A stretch of DNA of 64,000 nt, from the NCBI GenBank assembly GCA_022414725.1, contig CM039467.1:5009863-5073862 (forward strand), written 5' to 3'. Position 1 is the first letter of the stretch; each line of letters opens with the position of its first letter. Below the pieces are notes generated by a model. That model saw nothing but the letters and a program-made list of their open reading frames with translations. It made no database searches and was not told the origin of the DNA. Shown piece after piece: positions 56,801-64,000 of the stretch. The DNA is from Microglena sp. YARC (Eukaryota > Chlorophyta > Chlorophyceae > Chlamydomonadales > Chlamydomonadaceae). A program made the translations under genes and the position numbers.

Positions 56801-57691
56801 CATTCTTCCCTCTGTGCAGTGACTCCCACGTATACCAGGACCTGTCACAAGCTGTCACAAGCTGTCACAAGCTGTCATAAGCTGTCACAAGCTGTCACAA
56901 GCTGTCATAAGCTGTCACAAGCTGTCACAAGCTGTCACAAGCTGTCACAAGCTGTCACGAGCTGTCACGAGCTGTCACGAGCTGTCACAAGCTGTCACGA
57001 GCTGTCACACGCTGTCACACGCTGTCACACGCTGTCACAAGCTGTCACAAGCTGTCACAAGCTGTCACAAGCTGTCATAAGCTCATAAGCTGTCACAAGC
57101 TGTCACACCATGCACATAGTACCCTACATGCAGAGACTCCCATGTCTACCAATACCCCTACATCTATTTGAAGGGCCACCCCTTGGAGAACACAACGCTC
57201 ATATAGTCATATCAGTGCCTGAGTCATCTCCCCCCCCCCTTATCCTCTTCTACTATAATTAAACCCTACACATAAACCTTAAACCCTACATCCCAAACCT
57301 GAACCCTGTGCAATGACTCCCATGTCTACCAGGACCCCTAAGTATATTATAAGGACCACCCCCTGGAGATCGCGACCCTCGTATCAGTGCCTGAGTCATC
57401 CCTGACCCCCTTTTATCCTGTTATACTGTAAACCCGAAACCCAAAACCCTGAACCTTTGCAGTGGATCCCATGTATACCAGGACCCCCTATGTATATTTG
57501 AAGGCTACCCCTGGAGAACGTGGCCCTCATATCGCTGCGGAGTCATCCCTGCCCCCCCCCCCCCCCCCCCCCCCGTATTCTGTGATACTATAACCCTGTG
57601 CAATGACTCCCATGTCACCAGGACCCCTATGTCTATTTTAAGGGCTACCCTTTAGAAAACGTGGCCCTCAATATCGCTGCCAGAGTCATCC

Positions 57692-57726
<35 letters not shown>

Positions 57727-60700
57727 TATCCTGTTATTCTATTAACCATAAAACCCTAAATACTAAACCCTGAACCCAAACCCTGACCCCCCTGTATCCT
57801 GTTATTCTATTAACCATAAAACCCTAAATACTAAACCCTTGAACCCAAACCCTGACCCCCCGTATCCTGTTATTCTATAAAACCATAAAACCCTAAATAC
57901 TAAACCCTGAACCCAAACCCTGAACCCTGTGCAGTGACTCCCACGTCTACCAATACCCCTATGTCTATTTAAAGGGCTACCCCCTGGAGAATGAAACGCT
58001 CATTATCAGTGCCTGAATCATCTCCCCCCCCCCCCCCCCCCCCCCCTATCATGTTATAACTTTAAACTAAACCCTAAAACCGTGTGCAGTGACTCCCATG
58101 TCTACCAAGACTCCTACGTCTATTTGAAGGGCTATCTCCTGGAGAACGCAACGCTCATAGCAGTGCCGGAATCATCCCCCCCCCCCCCCCCCTTTCCCTT
58201 TATCCTGTTATCCTGTTAACCAAAACCCTAAACCCTAAACCCTAAATACTTAACCCTAAACCCTAAACCCCAAAACCTGAACCCTTTGCAGTGACTCCCA
58301 CGTATACCAGGACCCCTATGTATATTTGAAGGGCTACCCCCTGGAGAATGCAACGCTCATATCAGTGCCGGAGTCAGACTGCGGTATGAACGGAGGCTTT
58401 GCATACGTGCAGAATGCTCGACCAGACGGACCTGTCACTTGGCTGTTTCGATACGTGACCGAGCTGCCCCTAAGGTGGGTTTAGGGTTGAAGGTTTAGGG
58501 TTTAGGGTTGAAGGTTTTCGATACGTGACCGAGCTGCCCCTAAGGTGGGTTTAGGGTTGAAGGTTTAGGGTTGAAGGTTTAGGGTTTAGGGTTGAAGGTT
58601 TTCGATACGTGACGGAGCTGCCCCTAAGGTGGGTTTAGGGTTGAAGGTTTAGGGTTTAGGGTCGAAGGTTTTCGATACGTGACCGAGCTGCCCCTAAGAG
58701 GGGGAGGAGAAAGGGAGGGGCGAAGAAGGAGGGAGGGGGGGGCTAGGTAGGGGTGGCTAACTGCCACACGGACTGCCCTTCTACAAATAAACACTACTAT
58801 CCAACCTCTTGTAAGTGGATGGATGATGACCCCCCCACCCCATCCACACTTACACAACCACCAATCACACTACCCCCCCCCCCCCCCCCCCCCCCCTATT
58901 CACACTTACACCAACCACCAATCACACTACCCCCCCCCCCCCCCCCCCCCCCCCCCCCATTCACACTTACACCAACCCCAATCACAACTACCCCCCTTCT
59001 ACAAATAAACACTACTATTTAACCTCTTGCAGGTGGATGGATGATGACTATGAGGCACTGTCACTTTGGGGAAGGCAAAAGAAGGGAGGTCCGCAGATAT
59101 TAACTTTCGGTAAGTGCAGCATTAATGGTGAAGTCTTGACATTGAGGGTTGCTACGCCCTGCAACTGTCACTTTGGGGAAGGCAAAATAAGGGCGGTCTA
59201 CAGATATATTAACTATTGGTAGGTGCGTCATTAATGATTTGTTGAGTGCAGCATTAATAATGAAGTCTTGACCTTGAGGGGGGCTACGCCCCCGGCTACT
59301 CCCTATAACTGTCCCTTTGGGGAAAGGAACAGAAGGGAGGTCTGCATATATAACCTTAGTTGAGTGCAGCATAAATGATGAAGTCTTGGCCTTTAGGGGG
59401 GCTATGCCCTACAACTGTCACTTTGGGGAAAGCAACAGCAGGGAGGTCCGCAAATATTATCATACAAACCTTTGTAGAGTGCATCATTAATGATGACGTC
59501 TTGACATTGAGGGGTGCTATGCCCTCGGCAAGCCCCTATAACTGTCACTTTGGGGAAAGCAACAAAGGGGCGGTCAGCAGTTATGAACTTTCGGTGTGTG
59601 CAGCATCATTGATGAAGTCTTGACCTTTAGGGGTGCTATGCCCTACAACTGTCACTTTGGGGAACACAACAGCAGGGAGGTCCGCAAATATTATCAAATG
59701 AACCTTTGTTGAGTGCATCATTAATGATGACGTCTTAACATTTAGGTGTGCTACGCCCTATAACCATCTTTGGGGAAAGGAACGGAAGGGGGGTCCGCAG
59801 AAATTAACCTGTGTTGAGTGCATCATTAATGATGGCGTCTTGACATTGAGGGGTGCTATGCCCTCGGCTACATTCTATAACTGTCACTTTGGGGAAAGGA
59901 ACAGGTGGATGTCCGCAGATATGAAACCTTGGGTGATTTTGGAGCAAGGAAGTCGTGTATTGGTTCAGTCATAGCAAGGAAGTCGTGTATTGGTGTTCAG
60001 TCATAGCTTTTCTTTTCAGGTACGAGATGCGGCTTCTAGGCAGCTCCCTGAACTAGCCACTGGGTAAAGCCCCAAGATTTTAACAGTATCGGAAATATGA
60101 ATCTGTCAGTTTCCAGATGCACTTTAGTTGCTTATATGTTTGGGCTGGGTACAGTCTTTCCTGAAATCCTTGTGCATTCAACACCTTTGGTGCATGTGCG
60201 TTCAACTTTTTGGGGGGGAAGGGGGGGAGGAGAAGGGGGGGGGGGGGGGTACTTGTGCATTCAACACCTTTGGTGCATGTGCGTTCAACTTTTTGGGGGA
60301 GGGAGGGGGGGGAGGGGGGGGTACTTGTGCATTCAAACACCTTTGGTGCATGTGCATTCAACATTGTTTTTCTTTGCCTCGCGTCGCGAATAGAGCGACT
60401 CGGTGCGACCCCAGTGTGACGCGCTGCCCCCCGAGGAGCAGGAAGCTGCATGGCAACGCATGGGTCAGGCTAAACTAGTCAGAAATGACCCCCGAACCTC
60501 CCGGGCTCCACGCTTAGCGCTAGGCGGGCAGCGCGTCGCACTGAGATCACACGGAGTTTCTCAATCAAAAAACAAATCTACGCCTAGTTTACAGCTCACT
60601 TACATTCATGCCAGCACCCACCCACCCAAGCTGGGTGTAGGGTTCTTTCATCCAGACCTGGAAACTCTTACCCTGGGGTCTAAGTGACTAGAAAATGGGA

Positions 60701-62717
60701 GCAGTCCAAGCCTAAAAAATATTGGTTTATTAGTTATGTATGCTCGCGTGGCTGGTTACTTTTGAGCACCTCTAGTGTCACACTGGGATCACACCGAATT
60801 GCTCTATTCGCGACGCGTGGCACGGAAAAACAGGGCCCGCTTCCTCAGTCCCCCCCCTGCTCAACCACCCTTGCACCCCTCCTGCTACACAAGCGGACCT
60901 ACATAAACCAGAAACAAATTACTGACCTATTCATTCCAGCCCCTGCCCAGGCATTCCCACCTTTCCAGCCCACCCATTCAGTCCCTGCCTAACGTTCCAC
61001 CCATCCATTCCACCCATCCAGCCCCAGCCCCTGCCCATCTATTCCACCCATCCAGCCCCTGCCCAACGTTCCACCCATCCATTCCACCCATCCAGCCCCA
61101 GCCCCTGCCCATCTATTCCACCCATCCGCCCCTGCCCAAGCGTTCCACCCATCCATTTCCACCCATCCAGCCCCAGCCCCTGCCCATCTATTCCACCCAT
61201 CCAGCCCCTGCCCAACGTTCCACCCATCCATCCCACCCATCCAGCCCACCCATCCATTCCACCAATCCATTCCACCCATCCATCCCACCCATCCAGCCCC
61301 TGCCCATTGTTCCACCCACCCCGCCAACCATCCATTCCACCCATCCTGTCCACCCACCCACCCACCGCGCCCACCCCCCACCCGTCCTCCTCATTGCAGA
61401 TCAAAACTTCCTGGATGACGCTCTCCACTCAACTATCACAGGCTACCCCTCGTGGAGGTAAGTGGCATTCAAATAAAATAATATGCCGTGTGCAAACCTT
61501 CCCCTATCTCCACCCACCATCAAGGGCAATTCCTCACGAAGGTTAGTGATTTTTATCTATCCCCTCCCCCCCCTCTCCTCCCCCCCCTTCCCCTCTCCCT
61601 CCCCTATCTCCCCTTTCTTCCCCTCCTCCCTTCCCCTATCTCCACCCACCATCACAGGCTACCCCTTGTGGAGGTAAGTGCTTGTTATCCCCTCCCCCCC
61701 GCTCTCCTCCCCCCCCATCCCCTCTCCCTCTCCTATCTTCCCTCCCTTCCCCTCCTCCCTTTCTCCTATCTCCACCCACCATCACAGGCTACCCCTTGTG
61801 GAGGTAAGTGCTTGTTATCCCCCCCCCCCCCCCCCCTACCCCTCTCCCCTCCCCTCTCCCTCCCCTCTCTCCCCCTCTTCCCCTCTCCCTCCCCTATCTC
61901 CCCTTCCTTCCCCTCCTCCCTTCCCCTATCTCCACCCAACCATTCACAGGCTACCCCTTGTGGTGGTAAGTGCTTGTTATCCCCCCCCCCTACCCCTCTC
62001 CCCTCCCCTCTCCCTCCCTATCTCCCTCCCTTCCATTTCTTCCTTCCCCTATCTCCGCCCACCATCAAGGGCTACCCCTCATGAAGGTAAGTGCTCATTA
62101 TCTCTTCCCTCCCCCTCAAATCCTCCTCCCCCCCCCCCCCCCCCCTCTCCCTCCCCTATCTCACCTCCCTTCCCTTTCTACCTTCCCCTCCTCCCTTCCC
62201 CCTATCTCCGCCCACCATCAAGGGCTACCCCTCATGGAGGTTAGTACTCGTTATCTATCCCCTCACCCCCCCCCCCTATCTCCCCTCCCTTACCCTCAAC
62301 CCTTCTCCTATCCCCTTTCCCCATTCCCCCCCTATCTTCCCCTCCTTCCCCTCCTCCCTTCCTGTCATCCCTTCCCCTATCTCCACCCACCACCAAGGGC
62401 TACCCCTCATGGAGCTTATTGCTTGTTATCTCTCCCCTCCACCCCCCTCCTCCACCCCTCCTCCCCTCCCTTCCCCTCCTTCCTTCCTTCCTCCCCTTTC
62501 CCTTCCTTTCCTCTCCCCCCCCCCCCCCCCCCTATCTCCCCTCCCTTCCCCTCCTCCCTTCCTTATCTCCCCCTCCCTTCCCCTCTTCCTTCCCCAAAGC
62601 TTAATTGCTTGTGGGACTTGTACACTGGCTGGCATCATTTTATTTTGTCAGCTACGCATAGCAGCTTCTAGGCAGCTTCTTTCCCTGTCCTCTGGGCCAA
62701 ACCTGAAGCTAGCTTAG
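53270..62717 (+). CDS. Nucleotide-diphospho-sugar transferase (GT77/PF03407-like), multi-exon
   Basis: Supported exons are A, ending at 53302; B, 58292-58474; C, 59033-59109; and D, 61400-61457. Terminal-exon-like pieces lie at 60020-60056 and 62652-62717. The phases agree: A ends with AG, B starts with T (Ser codon) and ends with AG, C starts with G and ends with G, D starts with AT and ends with AG. The protein reads [19 protein letters not shown], so the metal-binding DxD is split by the A/B junction. Then come [28 protein letters not shown] and DQNFLDDAL. These are the hallmarks of PF03407/GT77 enzymes, which transfer a sugar from a nucleotide donor in the Golgi, often to cell-wall or glycoprotein acceptors. 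The N-terminal part and membrane anchor are not visible and probably lie before the satellite or in the gap. Exon A is mosaic with small indels, and the last exon is uncertain. It may be a functional gene with assembly noise, or a decaying copy. Confidence 0.65.
53652..53737 (-). mobile_element. SINE copy 7, partial
   Basis: GATAACTCCTGGTGGGGCGT, GGTATTAAGGGAGCC and CTAATTTACCTGGACA are the reverse complement of the family body and tail. Confidence 0.65.
53841..55009. other. Intronic stretch, nothing recognised
   Basis: No exon, tandem repeat or known element is seen. It holds a frame at 54492-54686 without recognisable content and a few TATTAGGG words near 54910-54960. Confidence 0.4.
55010..55662 (+). 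repeat. AT-rich satellite TTTCATATA/TTTCATGTA
   Basis: Short words ATATTTCATGTATTTCATAT and ATTGTCAT alternate irregularly for about 650 bp. The apparent Ile/Ser/His/Phe/Tyr-rich ORFs are by-products. Confidence 0.9.
55706..55965 (+). repeat. Exon B start fused to a 10-bp CTGTCACAAG array, copy 1
   Basis: CACAG|TGACTCCCACGTATACC and AGGAC are the first 22 bases of exon B with its acceptor. They are followed at once by about 23 units of CTGTCACAAG or a variant. The same fusion recurs at 56820. Confidence 0.85.
55978..56715 (+). repeat. AT-rich dispersed repeat, copy B, with a ~560-bp insertion
   Basis: CATATGATGTTGACCGAAGG at 55984 and CATACAAATTGCATCATATG at about 56609 are adjacent parts in copy A (35003-35210). 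Here they are separated by GC-rich DNA from about 56024 to 56588. That inserted part repeats GGATCTCGATTTTTCG and GCTGACGTGGCCA(G/C)GGG and has no recognised gene. Confidence 0.65.
56820..57115 (+). repeat. Exon B start fused to a 10-bp CTGTCACAAG array, copy 2
   Basis: GTGCAG|TGACTCCCACGTATACC and AGGAC are followed by about 27 units of CTGTCACAAG, with CTGTCATAAG and CTGTCACGAG variants in blocks. Confidence 0.9.
57134..58190 (+). pseudogene. Six partial copies of exon B in the intron before it
   Basis: Copies begin at 57134, 57314, 57473, 57604, 57935 and 58090. Four keep a CAG acceptor and two have CAA (57314 and 57604). Each repeats roughly the first 100 bases of exon B, from GACTCCCA(T/C)GT to (C/G)AGTCATC, with point changes and small deletions. 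Each then ends in a C run and, in most cases, CCCTAAA words. None continues into the second half of exon B. Confidence 0.85.
57745..58285 (+). repeat. CCCTAAA telomere-like tracts before exon B
   Basis: ACCCTAAACCCTAAACCCTA and degenerate AACCCAAACCCTGA words occur between the partial exon copies and directly before the exon B acceptor. They are of the plant/green-algal telomere type, but interstitial. Confidence 0.85.
58475..58700 (+). repeat. Exon B donor copies joined by TTTAGGG tracts
   Basis: The exon B end TTTCGATACGTGACCGAGCT with GCCCCTAAG|GTGGGT recurs with donors at 58545 and 58629, and with a lost donor (TAAGAG) at 58698. The units are joined by GGTTTAGGGTTGAAGGTTTA. The spacing is about 70-84 bp. 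Confidence 0.9.
58778..59032 (+). repeat. Duplicated exon C acceptor with poly-C spacers
   Basis: TCTACAAATAAACACTACTA and then CCTCTTGTAAGTGGATGGATGATGAC at 58781-58830 copies the exon C acceptor region at 59001-59050. The AG is changed to TAAG in the copy. Between them TCACACTTACACC(A)ACCACCAATC and C runs (58873-58896, 58931-58958) occur in tandem. Confidence 0.8.
59110..59935 (+). repeat. About seven degenerate exon C donor copies
   Basis: The exon C part CACTTTGGGGAAGGCAAAAG..GG(A/C)GGTC(C/T)GCAGATAT recurs at about 59167, 59305, 59418, 59546, 59649, 59765 and 59885. Intervening sequence is GTGCAGCATTAATGATGAAG, TCTTGACATTGAGGGGTGCT and ATGCCCT. The donor is GTAAGTG in the exon and GTAGGTG in the first copy, then lost. 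The period is about 105-140 bp. Confidence 0.85.
60020..60056 (+). pseudogene. Displaced terminal-exon-like piece of the glycosyltransferase
   Basis: After CTTTTCTTTTCAG the sequence GTACGAGATGCGGCTTCTAG is related to 62652 onward (CTACGCATAGCAGCTTCTAG). In the phase left by exon D it reads [11 protein letters not shown] and stops. It lies between exons C and D, out of the expected order. Confidence 0.45.
60146..60365 (+). repeat. ~80-bp tandem repeat GTGCATTCAACACCTTTGGT
   Basis: The unit CTTGTGCATTCAACACCTTT, GGTGCATGTGCGTTCAAC and a G-rich run occurs three times from about 60169. Confidence 0.85.
60365..60832. mobile_element. Foldback element with ~56-bp terminal inverted repeats
   Basis: 60380-60420 pairs with 60777-60817 over 41 bp with about four differences (CGCGTCGCGAATAGAGC and CAGTGTGAC at the ends). 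Pairing continues weakly about 15 bp outward. An internal segment at 60527-60560 (GGCAGCGCGTCGCACTGAG) also pairs with the left arm. The frame at 60403-60687 inside it is probably not a gene. Confidence 0.7.
60940..61392 (+). repeat. Minisatellite ATTCCACCCATCCAGCCCCTGCCC
   Basis: Words TTCCACCCATCCAGCCCC and GCCCAACGTTCCACCCATCC recur to just before the exon D acceptor. The Trp/Gly-rich minus-strand ORFs here are by-products. Confidence 0.85.
61458..62425 (+). repeat. Seven exon D donor copies in CCCCTCTCCC tracts
   Basis: The exon D end ACTATCACAGGCTACCCCTC with GTGGAG|GTAAGTG recurs as CACCATCA(CA/AG)GG(C)TACCCCT..GGAG|GTAAGTGC or a variant. Borders fall near 61541, 61676, 61806, 61968, 62085, 62241 and 62415. 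Most keep GTAAGT or GTTAGT; the last has lost it. Pyrimidine tracts fill the space. The period is about 117-175 bp. Confidence 0.9.
62426..62651 (+). repeat. Pyrimidine tract and acceptor before the last exon-like piece
   Basis: C/T-rich DNA to about 62595, then CTGGCATCATTTTATTTTGTCAG before 62652. The acceptor is plausible. Confidence 0.5.
62652..62717 (+). CDS. Possible terminal exon of the glycosyltransferase
   Basis: After TTTTGTCAG a phase 0 frame [20 protein letters not shown] ends at TAG 62715-62717. In the phase left by exon D it reads only two residues before TAG. The related piece at 60020 supports common descent but not which frame is used. I list it separately because its link to exon D is doubtful. 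Confidence 0.3.
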   Translation, partial: LRIAASRQLLSLSSGPNLKLA

Positions 62718-62829
62718 TTTGTATTAAAGCTGACATGACAGGTATTCAAATGCAGCTGAAAGCTTTGGGTTAGCCCAGGAACATCCAAGATTTGAAGGGG
62801 TGTTTCTAGGCTGGTTTCAAGGCAATCAT

Positions 62830-64000
62830 TTGGGGTGTGGAAGAAGATGCTCAGTAGGATGAAAACAAAATTGTTTCTGAGTAACCCCATTTAACTACCC
62901 TGCTGCGCTACTCCAGTCGTGTGGCTAGAGACCTTTGCCAAGAAAACCCAGGCTGGAAGTCCTCCCCCCCCCCCCCCCCCCCCCCCCCCCCCATCCCCCC
63001 CCCCAGAATTCCCGATTTTGGGCGTGGAAGAAGATGCTCAGCAGGATGAAAACCAAATTGTTTCTGAGTAACCCCATTGATTGAACTACCCTGCTGCCTA
63101 CTCCAGTCGTATTCTTGAGGCCTTTGCCCCAAACAAGCAGGCTGGAATTCCCCCCCCCCCACCCCCCCCACCCCCAACCCACCCCACCGGCCCATCCCCT
63201 CTCAGCATCCATTACCACTACCCCCAGGCGTGTGCTTAAAGCATGTGACCCAGACAATCCGGCTGGAAGTCCCCACCCCACCCCACCCCACCCCCATCCC
63301 CATCCCCATCCCATCCATCCCCATCCCCATCCCCATTCCCCATGCCCCACCCCATCCCCCTCAACATCCATCACCACTACCCCAGTGTGGGCTTGAGGCC
63401 TGTGCCCCTGACAACCCTTGCTGGAAGTCTCCCCCCCCCCCCCCCCCCCCCCCATTCCCCACCCCCCTGACCGATTTCGGGTGTGGAAGTGTGGAAGAAG
63501 ATGCTCAGCATGATGAAAACAAACATGTTTCTGAGTAAACCCCATTGATTGAACGACCCTGCTGCCTACTCCAGTCGTGTGCTTGAGGCCTTTGCCCCAA
63601 ATAACCAGCGCTGGAATTCCCTCCCACCCCCACCCCCACCCCCACCGATTTCGGGTGTGGAAGAAGATGCTCAGCAGGATGAAAACTCAAATTGATTCTG
63701 AGTTACTCCATTGATTGAACTACCCTGCTGTCTACTCCAGTCATGTTCTTGAGGCCTTTGCCCCTGACGACCCTAACTGGAAGTCCCCCCGTCCTGCTGT
63801 ATATTAATCAAAATTTTGTGTTTTGCCCCCGTGCAAGCAAAAAAAACAAAAAACATGTTCCCCTCAACCGTGCGCCTCGTTATTAGGCGTTTATGTACTT
63901 ACCACTAACCCAGGCCTGTGCCCCAGACAACCCAGGCTGGAATTCCTCCACCCCACCCCCACCCCCCACCCCACCCCACCCACCCCACCTTACCCCACCC
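62830..64000 (+). repeat. ~165-190-bp array with an exon-like segment, open to the right edge
   Basis: The unit has GTGTGGAAGAAGATGCTCAG, ATGAAAAC, TTTCTGAGTAACCCCATTGA, CCCTGCTGCCTACTCCAG and TCGTGTGCTTGAGGCCTTTG, then CCC(C/A)NACAACC, then CTGGAA and a CCCCAC tract. Copies of the exon-like part are at about 62915, 63106, 63221, 63388, 63574, 63740 and 63905. Behind CTACTCCAG| the frame reads (R)VLEAFAPDNPGW. It probably derives from an exon of a gene continuing beyond the window. Confidence 0.75.

Noticed and set aside
57745..58660. A chromosome end (telomere)
   Set aside because: The CCCTAAA/TTTAGGG tracts are short, degenerate, interstitial and on both sides of a coding exon.

Overview
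This window is nuclear DNA of a eukaryote, most likely a green alga. The coding pieces are short exons bounded by GT..AG introns. Telomere-like CCCTAAA/TTTAGGG tracts of the plant and green-algal type occur inside introns. A Ty3/Gypsy retrotransposon, tRNA-derived SINEs, MITE-like elements and huge satellites fill most of the space. No bacterial operon structure is present. The species cannot be read from the sequence; a prasinophyte-like or other green alga is a guess.

Layout. 1-3000: poorly recognisable DNA with a possible broken gene on the minus strand. 3060-11399: the 3' end of an unknown gene whose last intron is an ~8 kb array of a 71-bp pyrimidine-rich repeat; the flanking exons splice in phase into a short Cys-rich C-terminus. 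12443-22326: a damaged Ty3/Gypsy element read on the minus strand (gag, protease, RT, RNase H, truncated integrase), with a second gag piece at its 3' side and its two LTRs in inverted orientation. 23964-28690: duplicated non-coding blocks. 28729-29463: two candidate exons of an unrecognised gene. 30268-33120: dispersed repeats, SINEs, a kinesin motor fragment and minisatellites. 33470-39180: a secreted class 3 lipase gene in at least three exons. 39200-45960: dispersed repeats, hairpins and degenerate arrays. 45970-46969: a 1000-base assembly gap. 46970-53185: a ~120-bp satellite. 53200-62717: a nucleotide-diphospho-sugar transferase gene (GT77/PF03407-like) with tiny exons and multi-kilobase introns. 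62830-64000: a repeated exon-like segment.

Most striking observation: the introns of the lipase and glycosyltransferase genes are largely built from tandem copies of their own exon/intron borders. Each repeat unit carries the last or first bases of the neighbouring exon plus its splice site, so introns hold from 2 to 13 decoy donors or acceptors. This is seen at about ten separate junctions, with unit lengths from 41 to 420 bp, and it looks like a general mode of intron growth in this genome. Several apparent frameshifts lie at or near homopolymers and may be assembly errors rather than real mutations.
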